From positions 1 to 54,944 of the forward strand of contig CANRAZ010000008.1 of the NCBI GenBank assembly GCA_947628705.1: a stretch of 54,944 bases of DNA, written 5' to 3'. Below the pieces are notes generated by a model. It was given only the letters and a program-made list of their open reading frames with translations. It was not told the DNA's origin and did no database searches. This document shows positions 9,522 to 19,110 of the stretch, in pieces. The stretch's first letter is position 1. Every line of letters begins with the position of its first letter. The translations under genes were made by a program, and so were the position numbers. The stretch is from an uncultured Lachnospiraceae bacterium. GTDB taxonomy: Bacteria; Bacillota; Clostridia; Lachnospirales; Lachnospiraceae.

Positions 9522-11098
9522 TGTGTAAAAAACCGTTTTGCGACGCTGGGGGAAGCGGGATAAACAGCGTATATATCGAAATTGCAGGGAAGGATATTTC
9601 TCAGGCGATGCGTCCTCTGGTACATTCCTTTTTCGGAAACATAAGCTACGAGTATAAATATTCAGGACCGGACGCCTCAGCTTCGGCTGTAAAGAGTAAT
9701 TTGGAGCAAAATGAAGCGATTTGCAATTTTGATATTGCGTGCATAATGCGGTTTTGCGAAGCCTGCATGTCGGTAGCCATTTATCAGAACTGTGCGGACG
9801 CCGCTTTACGCCGTGACTGCGAGCCTGTCGCACAGAGACGTTCTGACACGGCTCCGAGCGATATCAGAGAGTACAGACGCAAGGCAGGCCGCCTTTTATA
9901 TGAGTGTTTGAATGAGGTGACCGGCAAAACGCTTCCTTGGGGCATACTTGTCGGCATCAGACCTACCAAGCCGGTTTATGAAATGCTTGAGAGCGGAAGC
10001 GGTGAAGATAAAATCCGGAGATATTTTTCAGAGGAGCTTTACGTTTCTGACAGACGCACGGATATGGCTCTTGACATTGCAAAGCGTGAAAGAAAGCTGC
10101 TTTCGCAGTTTGATTACAGAAACGGTTACAGCCTTTACATCGGCATACCGTTCTGTCCGACCACGTGCCTGTACTGCTCCTTTACTTCATATCCGCTGGC
10201 GAAGTTCGGCGTTTACATGGATGCCTATCTTAAAGCGCTCGAAAAGGAAATGGCATATGCTTCGTCCGCAATAAAAGATAAAAGACTGAACACGGTTTAC
10301 ATTGGAGGCGGAACGCCCACGGCTCTTGACGAGGAGCATTTAGAGGAGCTTTTAAGGGCGGTTCACAGATACTTTCCTGTGGAGAGCGTGCTTGAGTTTT
10401 CGGTGGAGGCAGGGAGACCTGACAGTCTGACGGAGAAAAAGCTTGAGCTTCTGAAAAAGTACTCGGTAAACCGCATATCAATTAATCCGCAGAGCCTTAA
10501 CCAAAAGACTCTGGAGCTTATCGGAAGGAACCACAGCGTCGAATCTGTCTACGAAGCCTTTGAAACGGCGAGACGCTGCGGACACGACAACATAAACATG
10601 GATATTATCGTCGGCCTTACGGGAGAGGCTCCTGAGGACGTGGCAAGGACGCTTGAAGGAGTAAAAGCAATCAGACCGGAAGCGCTTACGGTTCATACCC
10701 TTGCCCTTAAAAGAGCCGCGAGGCTTAAAATCGAAAATGAGAGATACAAGGGGCTTGAGGCAACGGGAACTTCCAGAATGCTTGATTTGACTCTGGACTT
10801 TACCGAGAAAAACGGCTACAGACCCTACTATCTTTACCGACAGAAAAACATGGCGGAAAACCTCGAAAACACCGGATATTCGCTTCCGGGCAGGGAGGGA
10901 CTTTACAACATCCTCATCATGGAGGAAAAACAGACGATACTTGCTCTTGGAGCAGGGGCGACGACTAAATATGTGTTCAGCGAGGAGAGGCTTGAGCGTT
11001 CTGACAATGTGAAAAGCCTTACGGACTACATAGGACGCATAGATGAAATGATAGAAAGAAAAAGAAATTTCTTGAAGGCTTGTTATGGAACTGAGTAG
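9521..11098 (+). CDS. hemZ: Radical SAM coproporphyrinogen dehydrogenase-like protein HemZ
   Basis: The protein has 525 aa from the ATG at 9521 (TGATG overlap with the upstream stop); a GTG one codon earlier is also possible. An N-terminal region of about 190 residues precedes a radical SAM domain with the cluster motif CPTTCLYC near residue 212, then a HemN-type C-terminal part (YIGGGTPT, QSLNQKTLE, HTLALKR). HemZ-like proteins are annotated as oxygen-independent coproporphyrinogen III oxidases, but several HemN relatives act as haem chaperones or in other chemistry. No other haem gene is in this window, so the substrate is unproven. Confidence 0.88.
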   Translation: MCKKPFCDAGGSGINSVYIEIAGKDISQAMRPLVHSFFGNISYEYKYSGPDASASAVKSNLEQNEAICNFDIACIMRFCEACMSVAIYQNCADAALRRDCEPVAQRRSDTAPSDIREYRRKAGRLLYECLNEVTGKTLPWGILVGIRPTKPVYEMLESGSGEDKIRRYFSEELYVSDRRTDMALDIAKRERKLLSQFDYRNGYSLYIGIPFCPTTCLYCSFTSYPLAKFGVYMDAYLKALEKEMAYASSAIKDKRLNTVYIGGGTPTALDEEHLEELLRAVHRYFPVESVLEFSVEAGRPDSLTEKKLELLKKYSVNRISINPQSLNQKTLELIGRNHSVESVYEAFETARRCGHDNINMDIIVGLTGEAPEDVARTLEGVKAIRPEALTVHTLALKRAARLKIENERYKGLEATGTSRMLDLTLDFTEKNGYRPYYLYRQKNMAENLENTGYSLPGREGLYNILIMEEKQTILALGAGATTKYVFSEERLERSDNVKSLTDYIGRIDEMIERKRNFLKACYGTE

Positions 11099-11723
11099 AG
11101 AAATCACCCTGCTGAGACAGATTGGTGATGAGACCGAATACAAGGAAGATATGGTTGCGATGTTCGACCACGGCATGATAGTGGCAATGCTCACTAAGAT
11201 TATGTCGGAAAGGCTCGGGCTTGACCGCGAGGAAACCGAAAATATTACCAAGGCGTCGATGCTTCACGACGTCGGAAAGCTTAAGCTTTCGGCATATCTT
11301 TACGGAAGAAAGGACGACTTTCTTGACATAGATGAAATCAAGTATGCAAGAATGCACCCTGTCCTGGGCAGGGATATACTTATTAAAGCAGGAATATACA
11401 ACGAAAAAATACAGTCCTACGTCTACTACCACCACGAGAACAATGACGGAACAGGATATCCTGAGAAGCTTGAGGGGGAGGACACTCCGCTTGGTGCGAA
11501 GATACTCCACGTGTGCGACACTTATGTTTCTCTTGTAAGCGAGAGGCCGTTCCGTTCGGCTTACTCAAAGGACACGGCGCTTGCGACAATGGCTCTTGAG
11601 TCAAATAACTACGACATGAAGCTTTTCATGCTTCTCATGGATATTGTTTACAGTGATGAGTTTAAGGAGACGGAGGAATTTATCAGGCAGGCTAACCAAA
11701 GGTACCTTATGAATGTAAAATAA
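11085..11723 (+). CDS. HD-GYP domain protein, putative c-di-GMP phosphodiesterase
   Basis: The 212-aa protein is almost entirely one HD-GYP domain. The HD pair is in MLHDVGKLK, and the GYP signature HHENNDGTGYP is intact, which suggests that it can bind metal and cleave a cyclic dinucleotide. There is no receiver or sensor domain and no membrane segment. It overlaps the 3' end of hemZ by 14 bp and is likely translated from the same message. Many stand-alone HD-GYP proteins have other nucleotide substrates. Confidence 0.88.
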   Translation: MELSREITLLRQIGDETEYKEDMVAMFDHGMIVAMLTKIMSERLGLDREETENITKASMLHDVGKLKLSAYLYGRKDDFLDIDEIKYARMHPVLGRDILIKAGIYNEKIQSYVYYHHENNDGTGYPEKLEGEDTPLGAKILHVCDTYVSLVSERPFRSAYSKDTALATMALESNNYDMKLFMLLMDIVYSDEFKETEEFIRQANQRYLMNVK

Positions 11724-11798
11724 GGGCGCAGGGCGGCAGGCATAATAAGAAGACTATTACAGGAAATGCCGGATTTTCGGCATTAACGGAGGTAAAAA

Positions 11799-13115
11799 AT
11801 GGATAAGGTTCAACCAAGGATTCTGTCGGGCTTTATGGAGCTTCTTCCGGCGGATCAGATGAGTTTTAATAAAATGTACGATACGATACGCAGCGTCTAT
11901 GAGAGGTTCGGCTTCCTGCCGCTTGACACTCCTCTTATTGAGCTGTCGGACGTCCTGCTTGCAAAGGCAGGCGGAGAGACCGAAAAGCAGATATACCGTT
12001 TCGAAAAGGGAGGCAGCGATTTGTCGCTGAGATTCGATCTCACTGTTCCTCTTGCAAGGTATGTTTCGCAGCACTTTCAGGATATTGCCTTTCCCTTTAA
12101 GCGTTATCAGATGAGCAAGGTTTTCAGAGGCGAGAAGCCCCAGAAGGGCAGGTTCAGGGAATTTTATCAGTGCGATATCGACGTCATCGGAGTTGACGAG
12201 CTGGATTTGATATATGATGCGGAAATGCCGGCTGTCATCTACAATGTTTTTCGGGAGCTTAACTTCGGCGATTTCGTGATTAGGATAAATAACCGCAAGA
12301 TTTTAAACGGCTTCTTTAAATCGGTGGGCTATGAAAACAAAATTGCGGACATACTTCGGATAATTGACAAGCTTGAAAAAATCGGAATTGAAAACGTAAG
12401 ACGCGAGCTTGCGGACTTGGGCGTTGACAGCGCTTCCTCCGATAAGATTTTAAGCTTTATCGGAATCAGGGGCGGCAACGACGAGATAATTGAGTCGCTT
12501 AAGGGCTGCGGCATCTCGGATGAAACGTTTCTGTGCGGCGTAGATGAAATCGAGCAGGTAATAAAATATCTCAGAGGCTTTGGAGTTTCGGAGGACTGCT
12601 TTATGATAGACCTTACGATTGCGAGGGGGCTTGATTATTACACAGGCACGGTTTATGAAACAGTGCTTAAGGATTTTCCGAGCATGGGAAGCGTCTGCTC
12701 CGGAGGACGTTATGACAACCTTACGGAATATTACACGGACAAGAAGCTTCCGGGCATCGGCATATCAATCGGGCTGACGAGGCTTTTCTACCAGCTTAAA
12801 GAAGAGGGCGTTATTAAGAATGAAGCCTCCACTCCGGCAAAATGTCTGGTGATACCGATGTCGCCTGACAACGTGGGCTTTGCGCTTGAAGCGGCAGGAA
12901 TACTGAGAAATTCGGGGATCCCGACGGACGTTTATTATCAGGCAAAGGGCATGAAGCACAAGATGAAGTACGCCGACAGGCTTGGAATACCTTATGCGGT
13001 TATTATCGGCGACGATGAGCAGACGGCAGGCGAGGTCATGTTAAAGAGCATGGCTTCAGGCGAGCAGCAGAGGATAAAGCTTAATGAGCTGCCTGCGAAG
13101 ATAAAGGCAGAATAA
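11799..13115 (+). CDS. hisS: Histidine--tRNA ligase
   Basis: The 438-aa class II synthetase charges tRNA-His. Motif 2 (KVFRGEKPQKGRFREFYQCD), the histidine-specific RGLDYYTGTVYE and SGGRYDNL motifs, and a C-terminal anticodon-binding domain (from about residue 340) are all present. These complete features favour HisS over the HisZ regulatory paralogue. A GGAGG site precedes the start. The 75-bp gap upstream holds a small hairpin (AATGCCG/CGGCATT), but is far too short for a T-box. Confidence 0.93.
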   Translation: MDKVQPRILSGFMELLPADQMSFNKMYDTIRSVYERFGFLPLDTPLIELSDVLLAKAGGETEKQIYRFEKGGSDLSLRFDLTVPLARYVSQHFQDIAFPFKRYQMSKVFRGEKPQKGRFREFYQCDIDVIGVDELDLIYDAEMPAVIYNVFRELNFGDFVIRINNRKILNGFFKSVGYENKIADILRIIDKLEKIGIENVRRELADLGVDSASSDKILSFIGIRGGNDEIIESLKGCGISDETFLCGVDEIEQVIKYLRGFGVSEDCFMIDLTIARGLDYYTGTVYETVLKDFPSMGSVCSGGRYDNLTEYYTDKKLPGIGISIGLTRLFYQLKEEGVIKNEASTPAKCLVIPMSPDNVGFALEAAGILRNSGIPTDVYYQAKGMKHKMKYADRLGIPYAVIIGDDEQTAGEVMLKSMASGEQQRIKLNELPAKIKAE

Positions 13116-13155
13116 ACAAATTAAAGCAATATAAAAGGGCTTTCAGGAGGAAAAA

Positions 13156-14946
13156 ATGGCAGAGTCGATGAAGGGACTGCACAGAAGCTACAGATGTGCG
13201 GAGGTAAACAGTAAAAATATCGGTGAAACGGTGACCGTAATGGGCTGGGTGGCAAAGAGCCGCAACAAGGGAGGAATTGTCTTTGTTGACCTTAGAGACC
13301 GTTCGGGCATATTGCAGATCATATTTGAGGAAAAGGACTGCGGAGCGGAGAACTTTGCAAAGGCTGAAAAGCTGAAAAGCGAGTTTGTTGTTGCGGTTAC
13401 GGGCGTTATTGAGGCTCGTTCGGGAGCAGTGAACCCTAACCTTGCAACAGGCGAGATTGAGGTCCGCGCTTCTGCATGCCGAATACTCAGCGAAGCGCTT
13501 ACTCCTCCGTTTCCTGTTGAGGAAAATTCAAAGACAAAGGAAGAGCTTAGGCTTAAATACCGTTATCTGGATTTGAGAAGGCCTGACCTCCAAAGGAACC
13601 TTATGCTCAGAAGCAAGGTTTCAAATGTTACAAGGCAGTTCTTAAGCGAGGAAGGCTTCCTTGAGATTGAAACGCCGATTCTTCAAAAATCCACTCCTGA
13701 GGGCGCGAGGGACTATCTTGTTCCGAGCCGTGTTCACCCGGGACATTTTTATGCGCTCCCGCAGTCGCCGCAGCTTTTCAAACAGCTTTTGATGTGCTCC
13801 GGCTGCGACCGTTATTTCCAGATCGCAAAGTGCTTCAGGGATGAGGATCTGCGAGCAGACCGTCAGCCTGAATTCACGCAGATCGACATGGAGCTTTCGT
13901 TTGTTGACGTTGACGATGTAATTGACGTCAATGAAAGACTGATGCAGAGAGTTTTCAAGGAATGCCTTGATGTCGATATCGAGCTTCCTATTCCGCGCAT
14001 GAGCTGGCAGGAGGCAATGGACCGCTTCGGTTCGGATAAGCCGGATATCCGCTTTGGAATGGAGCTTACCGACGTAAGCGATATTGTAAAGGACTGCGGC
14101 TTTGGCGTCTTCACGGGCGCAATTGCCGACGGAGGAAGCGTAAGGGGCATAAATGTTAAGGGACAGGGCGAGATGCCTCGCAAAAAAATTGATGCGCTTG
14201 TGGATATGGCAAAGGGCAGCGGAGCAAAGGGACTTGCCTACCTTGCAATTCTTCCTGACGGAACCTATAAGTCTTCCTTTGCGAAGTTTATGACAGAAGA
14301 CGAACTCAGTGCGATTGCCGGAAAGATGAACGGTGAGCCGGGGGATCTTCTGCTGTTTGCGGCAGATAAGAATAAAATTGTCTGGAACGTGCTTGGACAG
14401 CTCAGGACAGAGCTTGCGGAGCAGCTTGGACTGATTGATAAGAAGGATTTCAAATTCCTTTGGGTTGTTGATTTCCCAATGCTTGAGTGGTCCGATGAGG
14501 AGGAAAGGTACGTAGCAATGCACCATCCTTTCACCATGCCAAGAGAGGAGGATATGGATAAGCTTGATACCGCTCCCGGAGAAGTTCTTGCCAAGGCATA
14601 TGACATCGTTCTTAACGGTTGCGAGGTCGGCGGCGGCTCTGTGAGAATTCATCAGGACGATGTTCAAGAAAAAATATTTGAGGTGCTCGGATTCACAAAA
14701 GAGCAGGCAAACGACCGTTTCGGCTTTCTGCTTACGGCTTTCAAGTACGGAGTTCCGCCTCATGCAGGTCTTGCTTACGGACTAGACAGGCTTGTTATGC
14801 TGATGGCAGGCATGGACTCGATTCGCGATGTAATTGCGTTTCCGAAGGTTAAGGATGCAAGCTGCCTGATGACGAATGCTCCGGACCTTGTTGACGAGAA
14901 GCAGCTTGATGAGCTTTTCCTTAAGTCAACCGCAGAGGGCGAGTGA
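13156..14946 (+). CDS. aspS: Aspartate--tRNA ligase
   Basis: The 596-aa bacterial-type class II synthetase charges tRNA-Asp. An N-terminal OB-fold (about residues 18-110) is followed by the catalytic core with motif 2 [18 protein letters not shown], a GAD insertion (about 300-410) and motif 3 GLAYGLDRL near the C terminus. Length is normal. An AGGAGG site lies 6 bases before ATG. It follows hisS by 40 bp, the standard hisS-aspS pair of Firmicutes. Confidence 0.97.
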   Translation: MAESMKGLHRSYRCAEVNSKNIGETVTVMGWVAKSRNKGGIVFVDLRDRSGILQIIFEEKDCGAENFAKAEKLKSEFVVAVTGVIEARSGAVNPNLATGEIEVRASACRILSEALTPPFPVEENSKTKEELRLKYRYLDLRRPDLQRNLMLRSKVSNVTRQFLSEEGFLEIETPILQKSTPEGARDYLVPSRVHPGHFYALPQSPQLFKQLLMCSGCDRYFQIAKCFRDEDLRADRQPEFTQIDMELSFVDVDDVIDVNERLMQRVFKECLDVDIELPIPRMSWQEAMDRFGSDKPDIRFGMELTDVSDIVKDCGFGVFTGAIADGGSVRGINVKGQGEMPRKKIDALVDMAKGSGAKGLAYLAILPDGTYKSSFAKFMTEDELSAIAGKMNGEPGDLLLFAADKNKIVWNVLGQLRTELAEQLGLIDKKDFKFLWVVDFPMLEWSDEEERYVAMHHPFTMPREEDMDKLDTAPGEVLAKAYDIVLNGCEVGGGSVRIHQDDVQEKIFEVLGFTKEQANDRFGFLLTAFKYGVPPHAGLAYGLDRLVMLMAGMDSIRDVIAFPKVKDASCLMTNAPDLVDEKQLDELFLKSTAEGE

Positions 14947-14989
14947 GAGTAGCTGATAATTCGCCGGAGGAATTTGATAAGATGATTCA

Positions 14990-15130
14990 GTGAATCAAAT
15001 CTGTCAGAGGCAATTACAAGTAGCTGAAGCCGGATTTGATTTATACCTAGTAGAAGGACGGGCACTATTTCCCATTGATGAATGTGATGGCAAATGGTTC
15101 GTTAAAAACAGATATAATGGAGGCGATTAA
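14990..15130 (+). CDS. Possible 46-aa small protein upstream of nitroreductase
   Basis: A short open frame starts at GTG 14990 and ends at TAA 15128-15130. Its second half, LYLVEGRALFPIDECDGKW, looks like real protein rather than random sequence. I recognise no family. A GGAGG at 14966-14970 is too far from GTG for a normal start, but an ATG at 14982 in another frame would fit, so a frameshift is possible. The stop lies 1 base before the nitroreductase TTG, and that gene's ribosome site is inside this frame. It may be a small coupled protein or the tail of a decayed gene. Confidence 0.35.
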   Translation: MNQICQRQLQVAEAGFDLYLVEGRALFPIDECDGKWFVKNRYNGGD

Positions 15131-15131
15131 A

Positions 15132-15689
15132 TTGAATAGCAATAACAGTCCAATTTCAAATCAGGTATTATCAACAATAAAACAGCGCAGCTCAGCGAGA
15201 GCATACAGCACAGAGCAGCTGACGCAATCAGAATTAGATATAATATTAACGGCAGGGCTTATGGCGCCTACCGGGATAAACCGTCAGGAGATTCATTTTA
15301 CAGTGGTAAAAGGCTATAACCCTGTATTGGCGGAACTGGACGAAGAAAAAAGACGGCTTCGCGGACAAGAAAAGCAGCCTCATAATTTCTATTACGAAGC
15401 GCCGGTGCTTATTTTCTTGAGTGCAGAAGATGGATTTAAATGGAGTAAAGTTGATTCAGGGATTGCAGTAGAGAATATGACATTGGCAGCAGAGAGTCTT
15501 GGACTGGGGACATTAATTATCGGATGTGTATACGATGCGTTGCACGGCGAAAAGCAGGAATATTTTTCAGAAAAGCTTAAGATGCCGCAAGGTTATTCCT
15601 TTCAAATCGCTCTTGCCGTAGGGCATAAGACGGATAATAAGATACCGCACGAATACGATTATGAAAAGCAGGTGACGGTGCTGGAATAA
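15132..15689 (+). CDS. Nitroreductase-family FMN protein
   Basis: The protein has 185 aa from a TTG at 15132, chosen because GGAGG sits 8 bases upstream; an in-frame ATG further up has no such site. The N-terminal RSSARAYSTEQL, followed by LTAGLMAPTGINRQEIHFTVV, is the typical nitroreductase FMN-binding opening. GLGTLIIGCVY is the second flavin-contacting stretch. The family uses NAD(P)H to reduce nitro groups, quinones or flavins; the substrate here is unknown. Confidence 0.9.
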   Translation: MNSNNSPISNQVLSTIKQRSSARAYSTEQLTQSELDIILTAGLMAPTGINRQEIHFTVVKGYNPVLAELDEEKRRLRGQEKQPHNFYYEAPVLIFLSAEDGFKWSKVDSGIAVENMTLAAESLGLGTLIIGCVYDALHGEKQEYFSEKLKMPQGYSFQIALAVGHKTDNKIPHEYDYEKQVTVLE

Positions 15690-15692
15690 TAA

Positions 15693-15859
15693 ATATGGGC
15701 TGAACTTATAGTAAGAATATGCGCTTTGTCAAACTATGTTCGTTTCGCCAATCACAATCCAAAACACGAGCCGATTAAAAAATTTATGTTGATACTGTAA
15801 AGCAAGTTGTGGAAAGCGGGATAGAAATATATGAATCGGACGCTTGGGGAAATAAATAA
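15693..15859 (+). pseudogene. Frameshifted gene remnant before DUF1294 gene
   Basis: Two adjoining open frames read as one broken protein. The frame from 15693 gives ...YVRFANHNPKHEPIKKF, and after a shift near 15785 the frame from 15788 gives VDTVKQVVESGIEIYESDA to a TAA at 15857-15859. There is no credible start. The tail loosely recalls the C-terminal end of a substrate-binding or regulator protein, but I cannot name it. The stop overlaps the ATG of the next gene (TAATG). Confidence 0.4.
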
Positions 15860-16173
15860 TGAAGGACATGATAAATTTTTTAAGGCAGAATCCGCTGTGG
15901 TGTGCCGTAATATATCTGATTATTATAAATCTTATCGGCTTTGCTTTAATGGGAATTGACAAGGCGAAGGCGAAAAAACACAAATGGCGTGTGCCTGAAA
16001 AGATGCTTTTCTTTGTGGCGGCTGTCGGCGGAAGCGTCGGGGCAATCGCAGGAATGCAGGTTTTCAGACACAAAACTCAGCACAACAAATTTGTCTACGG
16101 AATGCCGGCACTTCTGGCATTCCAGTTAATGATGCTGGCTCTTATGGTAGTGCAGTTTATTAAGGTTAGTTAA
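15859..16173 (+). CDS. DUF1294 small membrane protein
   Basis: The 104-aa protein has three or so hydrophobic segments (about residues 14-31, 49-66, 82-100). The DUF1294 signature is clear: a DKAKAKKHKWRVPEK stretch after the first segment, then GGSVGAIAGMQVFRHKTQH. The family's function is unknown; some members are fused to cold-shock domains. Its ATG overlaps the stop of a decayed frame, and no strong ribosome site is seen, so translation may be coupled. Confidence 0.88.
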   Translation: MKDMINFLRQNPLWCAVIYLIIINLIGFALMGIDKAKAKKHKWRVPEKMLFFVAAVGGSVGAIAGMQVFRHKTQHNKFVYGMPALLAFQLMMLALMVVQFIKVS

Positions 16174-16212
16174 AGCATCAGGAAAAATAAAAATATTAAG
16201 AAGGAGAAGGAA

Positions 16213-17310
16213 ATGAGCATCAGAAAGGAAAATTTTGGAAAGCTTAAGGAAGACGGTAAAAAGGCAACTCTTTATACCATGACAAACAAGAACGGAATGT
16301 CTGTTTCAATCACGGATTTTGGGGCGGCAATCGTTTCCGTTAAGGTCCCTGACAAAAACGGAAGGATTGACGACGTTACTCTTGGATTTCCTACGGTTGA
16401 AGGCTACGAGCACACCGTTGACAACTTCGGAGGCACGATAGGACGTGTGGCAAACCGTGTAAAAGGGGCTAAGACGGTGATTGACGGTAAGGAGGTTCTT
16501 CTTGAGGACAATGATTCGGGAAACACTCTGCACTCCGGAACGAAATCCTACAACAAAATGTTCTTTGAAGTAGAAGCCATGGTTGAGGAGGGCGCAGACA
16601 GTCTTGAGTTTTCACGTCTTTCGCCCGACGGAGAGCAGGGCTGGCCGGGAAATCTAGACGTCAGCGTAACCTTTACCCTAACAGATGAAAATGAAATTAT
16701 TATTGAATATTTCGCTGTTTCAGACAAACCGACCGCAATTAATATGACCAATCATGCCTATTTTAACCTTGACGGACACGGAAGCGGTAATATTCTTGAC
16801 CACAAGGTTTGGATAAACGCAAAAAAATTTACTCCGGCAGGACCTTACAATGTGCCTGAAGGGGTTATTGCAGATGTTAGCGGAACGCCAATGGATTTTA
16901 CTTCCGAAAAGAGAATCGGTGACTATATAGACAAATTCTGTGAGATTAATAATTTTGAAAACTGCGATTATGAGCCTATTGCAAAGCAGCACGGCTATGA
17001 TCATAATTATGTTTTGGACATTGACTGCAAGGACGATGAAGTTGAGCTTGTTGCTACCTGCCGCAGTGAAAAAAGCGGACGCAAGCTTGAGGTTTACACC
17101 GACCTTCCGGGCATGCACTTCTACACGGGCAACTGGGTAAATCCTCATGTGCCTGTAAAGGAAAATGCAAAGTACGGCTTCTGGCAGGGAGTGTGCTTTG
17201 AGACGCAGCATTTCCCGAATGCCTGCAATGTTGAAAGCTTTCCGCGTTCAGTGTACGAAGCAGGCGAGCCGTTCGATTCCGTAACGGTATTCAAATTTGT
17301 GAATGAATGA
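16213..17310 (+). CDS. galM: Aldose 1-epimerase (mutarotase)
   Basis: The 365-aa protein interconverts alpha and beta anomers of galactose and other aldoses. The family landmarks are present: GGTIGRVANRVKGA, ITDFGAAIVSVKVPD, the NMTNHAYFNLDGHGSG motif with the catalytic His, and CFETQHFPNA with a catalytic-region Glu near the end. An AAGGAG site precedes the start. No other Leloir gene is nearby, so it acts as a stand-alone sugar enzyme. Its 3' end overlaps the convergent AraC gene by 20 bp. Confidence 0.95.
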   Translation: MSIRKENFGKLKEDGKKATLYTMTNKNGMSVSITDFGAAIVSVKVPDKNGRIDDVTLGFPTVEGYEHTVDNFGGTIGRVANRVKGAKTVIDGKEVLLEDNDSGNTLHSGTKSYNKMFFEVEAMVEEGADSLEFSRLSPDGEQGWPGNLDVSVTFTLTDENEIIIEYFAVSDKPTAINMTNHAYFNLDGHGSGNILDHKVWINAKKFTPAGPYNVPEGVIADVSGTPMDFTSEKRIGDYIDKFCEINNFENCDYEPIAKQHGYDHNYVLDIDCKDDEVELVATCRSEKSGRKLEVYTDLPGMHFYTGNWVNPHVPVKENAKYGFWQGVCFETQHFPNACNVESFPRSVYEAGEPFDSVTVFKFVNE

Positions 17311-18202
17311 TTTTTCTGAAATCGCTCGGAGAATATCCGGTTTCCTGCTTAAACACCCTGTTATAGGTCGAACTGCTTGAAAAGCCGGATCGCGCGCCTG
17401 TTTCGGAGATGTGTAAAGCTGTATTGCAGAGGAGCTTTGCAGACTTGCGGACCTTTGAGGCAAGCAAAAAGTCGTAAAATGAAATTTTATAGAAATCTTT
17501 AAAGAGCTTTGAATAATGTGTACGTGAGTAGCCGGCAGCGTTTGCCGCATCTTCGAGACTTATTTCAAAGCTCTCGCTTTTTACGATAAAGCTGATGCTT
17601 TCCGAAAGGTTTTTAATTATGTTTGGGGCGGCAGCGGTTTCATGCTTTCCGGCAAAACCGCGTGCATATATTTCATCTCCCAACACGGAATAAAGCTCGA
17701 AGATCTTTGAAAATGCGAATGTGTTTTTAAAGTGCATATCTTCTGCGGCAAGGGCGGAAACAGCTTCCTTTATTATTGTTGCAGGGGAAATATCAAATGC
17801 GTGCATGTTTGGAAAATATTGCTGAAAATCCTTTCGGTCAGGCGTTTCGGCAGAGCGAGCATACCAGTCGGTATGCCCCATAAAGGCTTCCTGTTCCGAA
17901 TTTACAGGGTGAAATATGCACGGATTTAATATAATTGGCAGAAGAACAGTGAATTCGGGGTCCTTTACTATCATTTCAAAATTAAAATCAATGCAGTATC
18001 TTTCGGGAGATGAGTTGATTTCAAATACGCAGTACGGAGGTATGACCGCAAATTCTCCTACGTGCACTATCGTCCGCATGCCGGAGACCGTGATTTTAAC
18101 CGGAAGGTTTTTGGGAAACAGGATATGTGCCGCCGAATGTACGCACGGACCTGCATAATCGTTTGAGAGAGGCTTATTGAGACATATATCTGGTGATTCC
18201 AT
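17291..18202 (-). CDS. AraC-family transcriptional regulator
   Basis: The 303-aa protein has an N-terminal cupin-like ligand domain (about residues 20-130), a helical linker and a C-terminal pair of helix-turn-helix units. The first is SLEDAANAAGYSRTHYSKLF, the second HISETGARSGFSSSSTYNRVF, followed by the family's GYSPSDFRK. Such proteins often respond to sugars. The gene is convergent with galM and overlaps it by 20 bp, so antisense interference is possible. A GAGGA site precedes the ATG. Confidence 0.92.
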   Translation of the reverse strand: MESPDICLNKPLSNDYAGPCVHSAAHILFPKNLPVKITVSGMRTIVHVGEFAVIPPYCVFEINSSPERYCIDFNFEMIVKDPEFTVLLPIILNPCIFHPVNSEQEAFMGHTDWYARSAETPDRKDFQQYFPNMHAFDISPATIIKEAVSALAAEDMHFKNTFAFSKIFELYSVLGDEIYARGFAGKHETAAAPNIIKNLSESISFIVKSESFEISLEDAANAAGYSRTHYSKLFKDFYKISFYDFLLASKVRKSAKLLCNTALHISETGARSGFSSSSTYNRVFKQETGYSPSDFRKIIHSQI

Positions 18203-18359
18203 GAATTCCTCCTGTGGGTCTGATTATAGCCGATATTTTATATGAGAACTCGAAAATAATTAATTTTATTAAAATAATAGGCTAAAAACGACAAAAATTC
18301 AATACAAAAAGAACATTTTCGTTTTTGTCGGAAATTTGCATTTACGAAAGTTTTTTCAG

Positions 18360-18388
18360 TTGATAATTGGAAAAGCCTGTATTATAAT
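18360..18388 (+). promoter_or_regulatory. Sigma-A promoter of the rubrerythrin gene
   Basis: TTGATA (18360-18365) and TATAAT (18383-18388) are 17 bp apart. The predicted transcript has a leader of about 95 nt with a G- and C-rich stretch (about 18403-18465), unusual in this AT-rich gap. I cannot assign the leader to a known riboswitch. Confidence 0.75.
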
Positions 18389-18490
18389 ATTAGCAATTGT
18401 TGTTGGCCTTTGGCGGGCGGGTTCTCTGACGGTTGATCCAGCCTGTCTAAGTCGGCGGCAGCAAATTTTACTGTAAAGGAGATTTTTGTT

Positions 18491-19036
18491 ATGGCAAAGT
18501 ATGTTTGTCCGGTATGCGGCTATGTTCACGAAGGTGACAATCCTCCTGAATTCTGTCCTGTGTGCAAGGTTCCGGGAGAAAAATTTACAAAGGTTGAGGA
18601 AGACAACAGAGTCTGGGCTTCAGAGCATGTTGTAGGAGTTGCGGCTGATGTCAGTGAAGATATTAAAAATGATCTTCGTGCCAATTTTGAAGGAGAGTGC
18701 TCTGAGGTTGGAATGTACCTTGCAATGGCAAGAGTAGCATACCGTGAGGGATATCCGGAGGTTGGAATGTACTATGAAAAGGCAGCTTACGAAGAAGCAG
18801 AGCATGCTGCTAAGTTTGCAGAGCTTCTTGGAGAGGTTGTAACAAACAGTACAAAGAAGAATCTTGAACTTCGTGTAGAGGCTGAAAACGGAGCGACAGC
18901 AGGAAAGACAGACCTCGCTAAGCGCGCAAAGGCAGCAAACCTCGACGCTATCCACGACACTGTCCATGAAATGGCAAGAGACGAAGCTAGACACGGCAAG
19001 GCTTTTGAGGGTCTTCTTAAAAGATATTTCAGCTAA
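18491..19036 (+). CDS. Reverse rubrerythrin (N-terminal rubredoxin)
   Basis: The 181-aa non-haem iron protein probably reduces hydrogen peroxide in the cytosol. A rubredoxin-type iron site (CPVCGY and CPVCKVP, residues 6-23) comes first, and the four-helix diiron domain follows, with Glu-rich helices containing [21 protein letters not shown] and [14 protein letters not shown]. This is the reverse domain order of classical rubrerythrin and is known from clostridia as a peroxide-inducible scavenger. It has its own promoter (18360-18388) and a GGAG site. Confidence 0.95.
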   Translation: MAKYVCPVCGYVHEGDNPPEFCPVCKVPGEKFTKVEEDNRVWASEHVVGVAADVSEDIKNDLRANFEGECSEVGMYLAMARVAYREGYPEVGMYYEKAAYEEAEHAAKFAELLGEVVTNSTKKNLELRVEAENGATAGKTDLAKRAKAANLDAIHDTVHEMARDEARHGKAFEGLLKRYFS

Positions 19037-19110
19037 GAGCCGTTAAATGTCCGGCTTAGAACATAAAGTGTCGGATAAAAGCGAAAAAAGCTGAATTTTG
19101 AAATTACATT

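Noticed and set aside
10478-11251. 257-codon minus-strand frame over hemZ and the HD-GYP gene
   Set aside because: Antisense to two real genes; Ser/Ile-rich with no motif.
11724-11798. T-box leader before hisS
   Set aside because: The gap is only 75 bp and lacks the T-box and specifier structures; only a small hairpin is seen.
13642-14763. 373-codon minus-strand frame inside aspS
   Set aside because: It is fully antisense to a clear aspS with intact motifs and has odd composition rich in His, Arg and Leu.
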